Shown here: piece after piece, positions 18,532 through 28,446 of the stretch
How positions within the stretch are numbered: position 1 is the stretch's first letter
Layout: each line of letters begins with the position of its first letter
Origin: Streptomyces roseofulvus
GTDB lineage: Bacteria > Actinomycetota > Actinomycetes > Streptomycetales > Streptomycetaceae
Assembly (NCBI RefSeq): GCF_039534915.1
Contig: NZ_BAAAWE010000001.1
Span: 3,162,001 to 3,226,000 of the forward strand
Direction: 5' to 3'
Length of the DNA stretch: 64,000 nt
Notes under the pieces: model-generated
What the model was told of the DNA's origin: nothing
Seen by the model: the letters and a program-made list of their open reading frames with translations, nothing else
The model's database searches: none
Program-made: the position numbers and the translations under genes

Positions 18532-19908
18532 TCAGAAGAGCTTTCCGGGGTTGAGCAGCCCGAGCGGGTCGAAGACGCGCTTGATCTCCCGCTGGAGTTC
18601 GACGCCGACCGGGCCGAGCTCGCGGGCCAGCCACTCCTTCTTGAGGACGCCGACGCCGTGTTCGCCGGTGATGGTGCCGCCGAGGGAGAGGCCGAGCGCC
18701 ATGATCGCGTCGAAGGACTCGCGGGCGCGCCGGGACTCGTCCTCGTCGGTGTGGTCGAAGCAGACGACGGGGTGGGTGTTGCCGTCGCCCGCGTGGACGC
18801 AGACGCCGATGGTGAGGGCGTACTTCTCGGCGATGGCGGTGGTGCCGGCGAGCATCTCGGCGAGCCGGGTGCGGGGCACGCAGACGTCGTCGATCATCGT
18901 GGCGGGCTTGAGGGTCTCCAGGGCCGGGAGGGAGAGCCGGCGGGCCTGCAGGAGGAGTTCGGACTCGGCGGCGTCGGTGGCGGGGACGACCTCGGTGGCG
19001 CCGGCGGCGGTGCACAGCGCGCCGACGGCGGCGAGGTCGGCGGCCGGGTCGGGGGTGTCGAAGGCGCAGAGGAGGAGCGCCTCGGTGGTCTCGGGGAGGC
19101 CCATCCGCGCCGTCCGGTTGACCGCCTGCACGGTGGTGCGGTCCATCAGTTCGAGGAGCGACGGCGTGTGGCCGCGCTCCATGATCGCGCAGACGGCGGC
19201 GCAGGCGGCGTCGGTGGACGGGAACTCGGCGGCGAGGACGAGCTGGGCGGGCGGCTGCGGGCGGAGGGCGAGAACGGCCTTCACGACGATGCCGAGGCTG
19301 CCCTCGGAGCCGACGAAGAGGCGGGTGAGGTCGTATCCGGCGACGCCCTTCGCGGTGCGCCGGCCGGTCGTGAGGAGACGGCCGTCGGCGAGGACGACGT
19401 CGAGGCCGAGGACGTACTCGGCGGTGACGCCGTACTTGACGCAGCACAGGCCGCCGGAGGCGGTGCCGATGTTGCCGCCGATGGTGCAGGACTCCCAGCT
19501 GGAGGGGTCCGGCGGGTAGTACAGGCCGTGTTCGTTGACGGCGCGGGACAGGACGGCGTTGATCACGCCGGGTTCGACGACGGCGACCCGGTCGACCGGG
19601 TCGATCTCCAGGATCCGGTCCATCTTGACGAGGGAGAGCACGACGCAGCCCTCGGAGGCGTTGGCGCCCCCGGAGAGTCCGGTGCGGGCGCCCTGCGGCA
19701 CGACCGGGACGCGGTGGGCGGTCGCGGTCCGCATCACGTGCTGGACCTGTTCGACGGTGCGCGGGAGCACGACGGCCGCGGGGGTGCCGGCCGCGCAGAA
19801 GCTCGCCATGTCGTGGGCGTAGGAGGCGGTGACGTCGGGGTCGGTGAGGACGGCGTCGGCGGGGAGCCCGGCGCGGAGGTCCGCGAGGAGCGTCTGAAGA
19901 TCGTCCAT
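18532..19908 (-). CDS. FAD-linked oxidase, GlcD/D-lactate dehydrogenase type
   Basis: This 458-residue protein has an FAD-binding type 4 (VAO) domain with PQGARTGLSGGANASEG, GVINAVLSRAVNEHGLYYPPDPSS and SCTIGGNIGTASGG. A C-terminal FAD-oxidase domain carries HAGDGNTHPVV and GEHGVGVLKKEWL. The family oxidises D-lactate, glycolate or other 2-hydroxyacids. No GlcE or GlcF partner is adjacent, so a single-subunit D-lactate/2-hydroxyglutarate-type enzyme is more likely than the glycolate oxidase complex. It is convergent with ssgG. Confidence 0.88.
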   Translation of the reverse strand: MDDLQTLLADLRAGLPADAVLTDPDVTASYAHDMASFCAAGTPAAVVLPRTVEQVQHVMRTATAHRVPVVPQGARTGLSGGANASEGCVVLSLVKMDRILEIDPVDRVAVVEPGVINAVLSRAVNEHGLYYPPDPSSWESCTIGGNIGTASGGLCCVKYGVTAEYVLGLDVVLADGRLLTTGRRTAKGVAGYDLTRLFVGSEGSLGIVVKAVLALRPQPPAQLVLAAEFPSTDAACAAVCAIMERGHTPSLLELMDRTTVQAVNRTARMGLPETTEALLLCAFDTPDPAADLAAVGALCTAAGATEVVPATDAAESELLLQARRLSLPALETLKPATMIDDVCVPRTRLAEMLAGTTAIAEKYALTIGVCVHAGDGNTHPVVCFDHTDEDESRRARESFDAIMALGLSLGGTITGEHGVGVLKKEWLARELGPVGVELQREIKRVFDPLGLLNPGKLF

Positions 19909-20006
19909 GCCCCCAGCCTGGCACCGACGGCCATCGGTGTGAACCCGCCGGGGCGGGCGGTCGGTGTGCTCTTCGTACGAGCGCGGCCGGGCGCACAGTG
20001 AGGCGC

Positions 20007-21467
20007 ATGTGCGCGATGAAGAGCCAGAACGTGTCGCGGGTGGTGCTGGCCTCCGGGGCGGCGGCGGTGCTCGCGGCGACGGCGCTGCTGTACCTGCCGG
20101 AGTTCCTGGACCGGGACGCCCCGCCGCGGCCGCCGGGCCCCGCGGAGCGTGCGGCGACCGCGGCGCACGCGGGCGCGCCGGCGGCCCTGCCGGACCTGGT
20201 GGCGCTGATCGGCGACCGGGAGAGGTGGCTGGCGGAGCACCCGGACGACGCGGCCGCGTGGGCGGTGCTCGCCGCGGCCTACACGGAGCGGGGCACCCGG
20301 CTCGGGGACGCCCGGGATCTGCCGCGGGCCGAGCGGGCCCTGGACCGGTCGCTCGCCGCGCTCCCCGCCGCCCGGGGGAACGTGGACGCGCAACTCGGCC
20401 TCGGGGTCCTCGCGGGGGCGCGGGGCGACTGGAAGGGCGCGAAGGAGTGGGGCGAGCGGGTCCGCGCGGCGGCCCCGCGGCGGTGGAACACGTATCCGCT
20501 GCTCATCGACGCGTACAACGGGCTCGGGGACTACCCGGCGGCCCGGAAGGCGATGGAGAGCCTGGAGAAGCTGTACGGCGGGCCGGTGGTGCGGGGCCGG
20601 GCGGCGCAGGTCTACCGGGACCGGGGGTGGCGGGAGGACGCCGACGCCACCGCCCTGGACGCGGCGGCGCTGGCGGCGACGGACGCGGAGCGGGCGGCGG
20701 CGCACAGCCGGCTCGGGCAGTTCGCGTGGGAGCGGGGCGAGCCGGCGGAGGCGCTGGAGCGGTACGGGACGGCGCTGCGGTTCGTGAGGGACCACGGTCC
20801 GGCGCTGGCGGGCCGGGCGCGGGCGCTGGCGGCCCTGGGGCGGACCGAGGAGGCGCAGCGGGACTGGCGGGCGGCGCTGGCCCGGCAGCCGCTGCCGGAG
20901 TACGTCCTGGAGTCCGGGGAGCTGGCGGAGGCACTGGGCCTGGACGGGGACGCGCGGGCGGCGTACGGGCGGCTGCGGGAGGGGAGGTGGGCCTCCCCGT
21001 CGACCGAGGTGGTGCTCGGGCTGCTTGACGCGGACCACGGCGATCCGGGGGCGGCGGTGGTCCGGCTGCGGGCCGCGTGGGCGAAGGGCCACCGGTCGGT
21101 GGCGGTGGCGGACGCGCTGGGCTGGGCGCTGTACCGGGCGGGCGAGCCGGAGGAGGCGCTGCCGTACGCGCGGCGGGCCACCGACGAGGGGCTGCGCAGC
21201 GCCGCGTACACCTACCACCTGGGCGAGATCGAGCGGGCGCTGGGGAGGACGGGACCGGCGCGGCGGCACCTGGAGGAGGCGCTGCGGATCCACCCGTCGT
21301 TCTCGCCGCTGCACGCGCCCCGGGCCGAGGCGGCGCTGGCCGGGCTGGGCGAGCCGGACCCGGCCGCGGTGCCGAAGGACGCGCTGCCCGAGGGCGGGGC
21401 GCCGAAGGGCGCGCGGAAGGACGGGGCGCCGAAGCCGGGAGCGGCGACGGAGGCGGAGGCGGCGTAG
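20007..21467 (+). CDS. Membrane-anchored TPR-repeat protein
   Basis: This ~486-residue protein has an N-terminal signal anchor (NVSRVVLASGAAAVLAATALLYLPEFL) followed by many TPR helices (for example AWAVLAAAYTERG, ALGWALYRAGEPEEALPYARRATDEG). It ends in a charged Ala/Gly/Lys tail. TPR arrays mediate protein-protein contacts, here outside the membrane. The start is uncertain between GTG 19998, ATG 20007 and ATG 20016. It is divergent from the FAD oxidase with a short gap. The partner is unknown. Confidence 0.7.
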   Translation: MCAMKSQNVSRVVLASGAAAVLAATALLYLPEFLDRDAPPRPPGPAERAATAAHAGAPAALPDLVALIGDRERWLAEHPDDAAAWAVLAAAYTERGTRLGDARDLPRAERALDRSLAALPAARGNVDAQLGLGVLAGARGDWKGAKEWGERVRAAAPRRWNTYPLLIDAYNGLGDYPAARKAMESLEKLYGGPVVRGRAAQVYRDRGWREDADATALDAAALAATDAERAAAHSRLGQFAWERGEPAEALERYGTALRFVRDHGPALAGRARALAALGRTEEAQRDWRAALARQPLPEYVLESGELAEALGLDGDARAAYGRLREGRWASPSTEVVLGLLDADHGDPGAAVVRLRAAWAKGHRSVAVADALGWALYRAGEPEEALPYARRATDEGLRSAAYTYHLGEIERALGRTGPARRHLEEALRIHPSFSPLHAPRAEAALAGLGEPDPAAVPKDALPEGGAPKGARKDGAPKPGAATEAEAA

Positions 21468-21477
21468 GGGTGACGGT

Positions 21478-21514
21478 GCGTCCGGAGCGGGCCCCGTGAC
21501 CCCGCCCCGGACGC
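21478..21514. terminator. Terminator between TPR gene and hppD
   Basis: A GC-rich hairpin (outer arms GCGTCCGG and CCGGACGC, inner GCGGG and CCCGC) lies between the convergent stops at 21467 and 21526. Confidence 0.6.
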
Positions 21515-21525
21515 GCGCGCCGGCC

Positions 21526-22725
<1,200 letters not shown>

Positions 22726-22731
22726 TCAATC

Positions 22732-22770
22732 TGTACAGCGACCAGCGAGTATCGGCGGGCGACTTGTACA
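22732..22770. promoter_or_regulatory. Paired TGTACA sites between hppD and Lrp-type gene
   Basis: Two TGTACA palindromes (22732-22737 and 22765-22770) are 33 bp apart, about three helical turns, in the 121-bp divergent promoter region. This layout suits a multimeric Lrp/AsnC-type regulator. Confidence 0.45.
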
Positions 22771-22792
22771 TCGTGACCATTCGGAGGGCGCT

Positions 22793-23272
22793 GTGGCGAT
22801 CGATCATTTGGACGGGCGGCTGATCGTGCTCCTGGCGAGGGAGCCGAGGATCGGCGTCCTGGAGGCCTCGCGGCGGCTCGGGGTGGCCCGCGGCACCGTC
22901 CAGGCGCGGCTGGACCGGCTCCAGGCGAGCGGGGTGATCCGCGGCTTCGGACCGCAGGTGGACCCGGCGGCGCTGGGGTATCCGGTGACGGCCTTCGCGA
23001 CGCTGGAGATCAAGCAGGGCCAGGGCGCGGACGTACGGGAGCACCTGGCCACCGTCCCCGAGGTGCTGGAGCTGCACACGACGACCGGGCACGGGGACAT
23101 GCTGTGCCGGCTGGTGGCCCGGTCGAACGCGGACCTCCAGCGGGTGATCGACAAGGTGGTGGCCTTCGAGGGGATCGTGCGGGCGTCGACGGCGATCGTG
23201 ATGGAGAACGCGGTGCCGCTGCGGATCATCCCGCTGGTCGAGCAGGCGGCGGGCGGGGAGCCGCCGGAGTAG
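22793..23272 (+). CDS. Lrp/AsnC family transcriptional regulator
   Basis: This 159-residue protein has an N-terminal winged helix-turn-helix (LDGRLIVLLAREPRIGVLEASRRLGVARGTVQARLDRLQASGVIRGF). A C-terminal RAM ligand domain follows (VPEVLELHTTTGHGDMLCRLVARSNADLQRVID). The GTG start has a GGAGGGCG site. Divergence from hppD and the paired TGTACA sites suggest it senses an aromatic amino acid or related metabolite and controls hppD, an inference from position. Confidence 0.88.
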   Translation: MAIDHLDGRLIVLLAREPRIGVLEASRRLGVARGTVQARLDRLQASGVIRGFGPQVDPAALGYPVTAFATLEIKQGQGADVREHLATVPEVLELHTTTGHGDMLCRLVARSNADLQRVIDKVVAFEGIVRASTAIVMENAVPLRIIPLVEQAAGGEPPE

Positions 23273-23286
23273 GCCCGAGTAGTTCC

Positions 23287-23329
23287 GAAGAACCCGTTGC
23301 AAAGAACCCCTTGCAACGGGTTCTTTGCA
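23287..23329. promoter_or_regulatory. Nested inverted repeats over an ArsR-type gene promoter
   Basis: Two overlapping palindromes share arms: 23287-23302 with 23311-23326 (GAAGAACCCGTTGCAA type), and 23298-23309 with 23318-23329 (TGCAAAGAACCC type). A promoter TTGCAA (23311-23316), 17-bp spacer and TACGCT (23334-23339) overlaps them and would start at the ATG itself. Confidence 0.65.
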
Positions 23330-23345
23330 TGCCTACGCTCGACCC

Positions 23346-23951
23346 ATGCCGAACGAGCAGCCTCAGCCCCGGCGGGCGCCCTGGCCGCAGGACACCCGCG
23401 TGCTCGACCCGCGGTCCCTGCGCGGCCTCGCCCACCCGCTCCGCATCCAGCTCCTCCGCTCCCTCCGCCACGACGGCCCCGCCACCGCCTCCGGGCTCGC
23501 CGGACGCCTCGGCGAGTCCAGCGGCGCCACCAGCTACCACCTCCGCCAGCTCGCCGCCCACGGCTTCGTCGAGGACGACCCGAGCCTCGGGAAGGGGCGG
23601 GAGCGGTGGTGGCGGGCCGTCCAGCGGGGCATCAGCTGGGACGAGTCCCTGCACCACGACACCGACCCGGCGGTGCGGGGCGCCGCCGACCTCCTCCTGC
23701 ACGAGGTCGCCGCCCACCACACCCAGGAGCTGTCGACCTGGATCGCCACCCGCCACGACTGGGACCCCGTCTGGGCCGGCGCCTCCGACATGAGCGACTT
23801 CACCCTGCGGCTGCCGCCGGCGGTCGCGCGCGACCTCGGCGAACGGCTGCACGCGCTGATCGACGAGTACCGGGACCACCCGGAGGCGGACGCGGCGGAC
23901 GCGGCGCGGGTACGGCTCCACCTGCACGCGTTTCCGCAGCGGGAGGGGTGA
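23346..23951 (+). CDS. ArsR-type winged-helix transcriptional regulator
   Basis: This 201-residue regulator has a winged-helix domain near the N-terminus (RSLRGLAHPLRIQLLRSLRHDGPATASGLAGRLGESSGATSYHLRQLAAHGFVED) and a C-terminal helical domain. It has no CxC-type metal site, so it likely senses an organic ligand. The mRNA is probably leaderless, as the -10 ends 7 bp before the ATG. The promoter is covered by nested palindromes, so autorepression is likely. An MFS exporter follows 173 bp later and is the probable target. Confidence 0.85.
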   Translation: MPNEQPQPRRAPWPQDTRVLDPRSLRGLAHPLRIQLLRSLRHDGPATASGLAGRLGESSGATSYHLRQLAAHGFVEDDPSLGKGRERWWRAVQRGISWDESLHHDTDPAVRGAADLLLHEVAAHHTQELSTWIATRHDWDPVWAGASDMSDFTLRLPPAVARDLGERLHALIDEYRDHPEADAADAARVRLHLHAFPQREG

Positions 23952-24124
23952 CGGGGGCGTGACGCGTGACGGGGGGGCCGCTGCGCGGGGCTCCTCCCCC
24001 ATCCCGCCCCTTCCCGTAACCGGGGCTCCGCCCCGGACCCCGCGCCTCAGACGCCGGCGGGGCTGAAACTCAGCGCCACCGCCCACCACCGCCGCACCCA
24101 CCCGCCCACCCCGGGGGACCACAA

Positions 24125-25444
24125 GTGAAGAACGCGCCCGAGCCCACCGAACCGCTCGACAAGAAGCCCCTGTTCGCCGTCCTGACCGCCAACGCCGTCT
24201 CCATCGCCGGCAACGCCCTCACCCTCATCGGCGTCCCCTGGTTCGCCCTGGAGACCACCGGCAGCCCCGGGAAGGCCGGCTTCGTCGCCTTCTGTGCCGC
24301 GCTGCCGGTCGTGCTCTCGGCGATCGCGGGCGGGCCGGTCGTCGACCGGATCGGGCGCCGCCGGGTCGGGATCACGTCCGACGTGGTCTGCGGGGCGGCC
24401 CTCGCCGCGATCCCGCTGCTGCACCACGCCGGGCTGCTCTCGTACGGGCTGCTGTGCGTGCTGATGGGCGTCAGCGGTCTGTTCCACGCCCCCGGCGAGA
24501 CCGCCCGGTACGTCATGGTGCCGGACCTCGCGGCGCGCGCCGGGACGCCGCTGGCCCGGGCCACCAGCCTGTTCGACGCGGTCAACCGCGGGGCCAGGAT
24601 GGGCGGCGCCGCGCTCGGGGGCGTCCTGGTCGCGGTGGTCGGCGCCGACACCGTGCTGCTGCTGGACGCGGTCACGTTCGGCACCTCCGCCGTGCTCACC
24701 GCCGTCGGGCTGCGCCGGGTCGCCGCCGCCGCCCCGCGCCGCGACGGGCCGCCGCTCTCCGCCGCGCGCTACCGCGCCGACCTGCGGGAGGGGTACGCGT
24801 ACCTCTTCGGCGACCGGCTGATGCTCGGCGTCATGCTGCTGGTGATGGTCACCAACGGGCTCGCCCTGAGCTGGAGTTCGGTGCTGCTGCCGCTGCACGC
24901 GAAGGAGCACCTGGGCGGCCCGGCCGCCCAGGGTGCGGTGGTCGCCGTCTTCGCGGGGTCCGCGCTGGCCGCGGCGCTGCTCTACGGGGCCGTGGGCCAC
25001 CGCTACCCGCGCCGGGCGGTCCTCACGGCGGGCTTCGTCCTCGCGGGCGCCCCGATGTACCTGGTGGCGGCGGCGACCTCGTCGGTGGCGCCGCTGCTGG
25101 TGACGGCGGTGGCGGGCGGGCTCGGGGCCGGGGTGCTCAACCCGATCCTCGCGACCGTGATGTACGAGCGGGTGCCGGAGGAACTGCGCAGCCGGGTGGC
25201 CGGTGCCAGCACCGCGGGGGTGCTGATGGCGACCCCGCTGGGCGGTCTGGTGACGGGTCTGGTGGTGGAGCGGGCGGGCCTGACGGCGACGCTGCTCGGC
25301 ACCGCCGGGCTCTATCTGCTGGTGACGCTCGCGCCGGCGGTCTTCCCCGCCTGGCGCGGCATCGAGAAGGTCTCCCTCAGCAGCTCGGAACCTTCGACTC
25401 CTGACCCTGCTCCAGCGCCCGAAGCGCCCCGATCGCGTCGCTGA
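24125..25444 (+). CDS. MFS transporter, drug-efflux type
   Basis: This 439-residue protein has about 12 membrane segments and resembles MFS exporters with the loop GGPVVDRIGRRRVGITSDVVCG between helices 2 and 3. It starts at GTG 24125, ten bases after a GGGGG tract. It lies downstream of an ArsR-type regulator, which suggests ligand-induced export. Its last 68 bp overlap the 3' end of the convergent Lon-like gene; the tail encoded there (SSSEPSTPDPAPAPEAPRSRR) is low-complexity. The substrate is unknown. Confidence 0.85.
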   Translation: MKNAPEPTEPLDKKPLFAVLTANAVSIAGNALTLIGVPWFALETTGSPGKAGFVAFCAALPVVLSAIAGGPVVDRIGRRRVGITSDVVCGAALAAIPLLHHAGLLSYGLLCVLMGVSGLFHAPGETARYVMVPDLAARAGTPLARATSLFDAVNRGARMGGAALGGVLVAVVGADTVLLLDAVTFGTSAVLTAVGLRRVAAAAPRRDGPPLSAARYRADLREGYAYLFGDRLMLGVMLLVMVTNGLALSWSSVLLPLHAKEHLGGPAAQGAVVAVFAGSALAAALLYGAVGHRYPRRAVLTAGFVLAGAPMYLVAAATSSVAPLLVTAVAGGLGAGVLNPILATVMYERVPEELRSRVAGASTAGVLMATPLGGLVTGLVVERAGLTATLLGTAGLYLLVTLAPAVFPAWRGIEKVSLSSSEPSTPDPAPAPEAPRSRR

Positions 25445-26180
25445 GGGACGCGACGGGCACGAGCCGCATCCCGTCCGGGAGTTCGGCCTCCGCGTCCGAG
25501 CACTCGTCCTTCGGCACGAGGAAGACGGTGGCGCCGTCGCGGGCGGCGGCCTGGGTCTTGAGGGAGACGCCGCCGACCGCGCCGACCTTCCCGTCCGGCG
25601 CGATCGTGCCCGTGCCGGCGACGGTCTTCCCGCCGGTGAGGTCGCCGCCGTCGCCGTCGCCGTCGAGCTTGTCGACGACCCCGAGGGCGAAGAGCAGGCC
25701 GGCGCTGGGTCCGCCGACGTCGGCGAGGTGCAGCTCGACCTTCACCTTCGCCGGGTCCAGCTTCAGGTAGTTCAGGGCGGCGACGGCGGCCGCGTCCTGG
25801 GACTCCTTCATCTGCCCGAGGTTCCGCCGCTCGATCTCGGCGTCGGACTTCCCCGGCGGGTACACGGAGTCGTGCGGCAGCACCGCCCGGTCCGTGCGGA
25901 ACCAGGCGTCGGCGACGTCGGCGAGGTCCACGTCGGTGCCGGGGCCGGTGGCGAGGATGGTCGTCATCCGCAGCTCGCCGGTGGTGGGGCGGACCGGGGC
26001 GCCGGTGATCGTGATGACCTCCCGGCCCTTGTCCTTGCCCAGGACGTCGGCGGTGGTCCCGGGCTGGGCGATGGCGAACGGCAGCGGCGCGAGCCCGGCC
26101 ACGGCGACCAGCGCCACGACGGGCACGGCGCACGCGGCGAGCACACGGGACCGGGGCATACGGGAGAGACGCGAGAGCAC
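25377..26180 (-). CDS. Membrane-anchored Lon-like (S16) serine protease without PDZ
   Basis: This 267-residue protein has an N-terminal membrane anchor (residues 12-38). A substrate-facing region carries RTDRAVLPHDSVYPPG, and a Lon proteolytic domain follows with the Ser159-Lys208 dyad in DVGGPSAGLLFALG and GGVSLKTQAA. YlbL-type relatives of ~340 residues carry a PDZ domain between these parts. Here the sequence passes from KVKVELHLA directly into DVGGPSAG, so the PDZ appears to be lost. It starts at GTG; an ATG 7 codons later is possible. It overlaps the MFS gene tail. Confidence 0.8.
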   Translation of the reverse strand: MLSRLSRMPRSRVLAACAVPVVALVAVAGLAPLPFAIAQPGTTADVLGKDKGREVITITGAPVRPTTGELRMTTILATGPGTDVDLADVADAWFRTDRAVLPHDSVYPPGKSDAEIERRNLGQMKESQDAAAVAALNYLKLDPAKVKVELHLADVGGPSAGLLFALGVVDKLDGDGDGGDLTGGKTVAGTGTIAPDGKVGAVGGVSLKTQAAARDGATVFLVPKDECSDAEAELPDGMRLVPVASLSDAIGALRALEQGQESKVPSC

Positions 26181-26250
26181 GCGTCCAATCTACTGGGCCC
26201 CGGATACGGGCCGGGTCAGCGACCGGTGCGACGCCGGGGCCCCGCACGGG

Positions 26251-27339
26251 TCAGCGGCCGGTGCGGCCCAGGGTCCCGCCGAAGAAGGCGCGCAGCTCCC
26301 GCCGGACGGTCGCGAAGGCCGCCGCCGCGTCGCCCGGGCCGACGAGCCCGTCCCGTACCGCGTCCGTGACGAGCCCGGCGGCGTGCACCTGGGGGACGAC
26401 GGCCGCGTGGTCGGTGAAGACCCAGTGGTTCGCGGCGCGCAGGGTGCGGCGCCGGGCCCGCAGGCCCGCCCAGGAGCGGGCGATCCGCTCGGCGCCCTCG
26501 AAGCCCTCGGTGTCCATCAGGAGCAGCGGCCGGTGGCCCGGCCAGGGCTCCAGGTCGAGATAGCCCTCCAGGTCGGCGACGGCCCGGATCCTCGGGTCGC
26601 GGGCGGCGAGCAGCGCGGCGGCGGTGCCGCCCGCGGAGTGCCCGTAGATCCCGGTGCGGCGCGGGTCGGGCACGGTACCGAGCGGCAGTTCACCGAGCCG
26701 GTCGAGGACGAGCCGGAGGTCGGCGACGCGGGTGTCGACCATGGTGCGGAAGGTCGCCGGGTCCGGCGGCCCGAACAGGACGGTCTCCCGGACCGTCCCG
26801 TCGGGCAGCTCCACCTGGGTCGCCTCGCCGGGATGGTCGACGAGGACGACGACCGCGCCGTGGCCGGCCAGCTCCTCGGCGAGGCCGCTGCCGAGGGTGC
26901 GGGCGTCGCCGCCGCCGGGCGTGTACAGCACGACGGGCCTGCGCCCCGGCAGCGGCGGGGCCCCGGCGTGCGCGTGGGTCAGCGTCCCGGCCCAGTCGAC
27001 CCCGGCCGCCGGCAGCCCCCGGACCAGGGGCGCGATCAGGCCGAAGGCGGCCGCCTCGGCGGCGGTGAGCTGCGGGGCGCGCGGGAGTCCGGCGACGGTC
27101 CGGGCCGGGTAGACGGCGCTGACGACGACCTGCCGGGCGCCGCGGGCGGGGTCCCACGGGTCGGTGCGGCCCCGGTCGGTGAAGGCGTGCCGGACGACGC
27201 CGACGGGGTGCGGGCCGGTGGGCGCGGGCAGCACCGGGACGAACGGGGCGGCGGCGTGGGCGGCGGGGCCGGCGTGGGCGGCGGAGGCGCCGCCGAGCAG
27301 CGCGGCCTTGGCGAGGGTGCGGCGGGAGAGGGGCTTCAT
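26251..27339 (-). CDS. Exported alpha/beta hydrolase (PAF-acetylhydrolase/lipase-like)
   Basis: This 362-residue protein has a twin-arginine signal (MKPLSRRTLAKAALLGGASAAHA). A serine-hydrolase core carries the nucleophile elbow GIYGHSAGGTAA, an acid region LLLMDTEGF and the catalytic His in AANHWVFTDHAAV. The pattern fits platelet-activating-factor acetylhydrolase II or dienelactone-like lipases. The ATG at 27339 is favoured by an upstream AGGA; another lies at 27348. It acts outside the membrane after Tat export. The substrate, a lipid or ester, is not known. Confidence 0.82.
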   Translation of the reverse strand: MKPLSRRTLAKAALLGGASAAHAGPAAHAAAPFVPVLPAPTGPHPVGVVRHAFTDRGRTDPWDPARGARQVVVSAVYPARTVAGLPRAPQLTAAEAAAFGLIAPLVRGLPAAGVDWAGTLTHAHAGAPPLPGRRPVVLYTPGGGDARTLGSGLAEELAGHGAVVVLVDHPGEATQVELPDGTVRETVLFGPPDPATFRTMVDTRVADLRLVLDRLGELPLGTVPDPRRTGIYGHSAGGTAAALLAARDPRIRAVADLEGYLDLEPWPGHRPLLLMDTEGFEGAERIARSWAGLRARRRTLRAANHWVFTDHAAVVPQVHAAGLVTDAVRDGLVGPGDAAAAFATVRRELRAFFGGTLGRTGR

Positions 27340-27441
27340 GACCGGCATCCTGGAGCCCGGGCCCGCGCCGGGCCGAGCCTTTCGGCCGTGCCCTGAAGGC
27401 TCGCCCCGGGGCGCGGGAGGGTCGACGGAGAGGGTGGGGAC

Positions 27442-28407
27442 GTGCTGCGGGTGCGTTTCACGGTGGAGGACCTGGCCCGGGTGCGGTGTGCGCCGCGCCC
27501 GTCACCGGTGCCGGAGCTGCACGCGGCGCTGCTGATGCTCGGCGCCCCGCACGAGGGGCTGCTCTTCGGCAGGTGGCGGTCCAGGGTCGCGCGGGCCCTG
27601 CCGGCGGCCGCGGCGCCGCTGGCCGATCTGGTGCCGGGCGGCTCGGCCCCGGTCTTCCTGGACGTGCGGGGCGGGAGCCGGGAGGAGGGCTTCGCGGAGA
27701 TCAGGGCGGCGGCGCCGGAGCTCGTACGGTCCGAGCTGGCGCGGGTGTACGCGGGGCGCGGCCCGGCTCCGGCGTGGATCAGGGCGCTGCACGCGGGCGA
27801 GGCGGAGGGCTGGCGGACGCTCGCCGCCGCACAGCGGGCGGCGTACGGGGCGGTCCTGGCGCCGGTGTGGGGGCGGGTGCAGGACCTGCACCGGGCGGAG
27901 TTCGCCCGGCACGCGGTGGCGCTGGCGGAGGGCGGGCTGGGCGCGGCGCTGGCGGCCCTGGCGCCGGGTTCGGTCTTCGAGGGCGGGGTGTGGACGTGGC
28001 CGGCCGGAGCCGGGGCCGCGGTGCGGGAGGTGCGCCTCGGGGGCCGGGGGCTGGTGCTGGCGCCGACCTTCCACTGGCGGGGCGGGCCGCTGGTGCAGGA
28101 CCGGCCGGGGCGGCCGGTGGTCGTCGCGTACCCGGCGGGGCCGGGGCTGCCGCCCGTACCGGAAGAGGACGCCGGCGGGCCCGAGGAGCCGCTGGCGGGC
28201 GTCCTGGGCCCGACGAGGGCCGCGCTGCTGCGCGCCCTGCCCGCGCCGCGGACGACGACCGAGCTGGCCAGGGCGCTGGGGGTGTCGGCGGCCACGGTCT
28301 CGGCCCACACCGCGGCCCTGCGCGCGGCGGGTCTGCTGGCCACGGCCCGCACGGGCCGGTCGGTCCACCACAGCCGCACGGCGACGGCGGAGCTGCTGCT
28401 CCGCTGA
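27442..28407 (+). CDS. ArsR/DUF5937-type transcriptional regulator
   Basis: This 321-residue protein has a ~230-residue N-terminal domain typical of DUF5937-like regulators (MLRVRFTVEDLARVRCAPRPSP start). A C-terminal winged helix follows (PTRAALLRALPAPRTTTELARALGVSAATVSAHTAALRAAGLLATARTGRSVHHSRT). It starts at GTG. It is divergent from the Tat-exported hydrolase, which may be its target. The inducer is unknown. Confidence 0.8.
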   Translation: MLRVRFTVEDLARVRCAPRPSPVPELHAALLMLGAPHEGLLFGRWRSRVARALPAAAAPLADLVPGGSAPVFLDVRGGSREEGFAEIRAAAPELVRSELARVYAGRGPAPAWIRALHAGEAEGWRTLAAAQRAAYGAVLAPVWGRVQDLHRAEFARHAVALAEGGLGAALAALAPGSVFEGGVWTWPAGAGAAVREVRLGGRGLVLAPTFHWRGGPLVQDRPGRPVVVAYPAGPGLPPVPEEDAGGPEEPLAGVLGPTRAALLRALPAPRTTTELARALGVSAATVSAHTAALRAAGLLATARTGRSVHHSRTATAELLLR

Positions 28408-28446
28408 GCCGCGGCCGCCGTGGTGGACCCGGTGCGCGCGGGGCGG

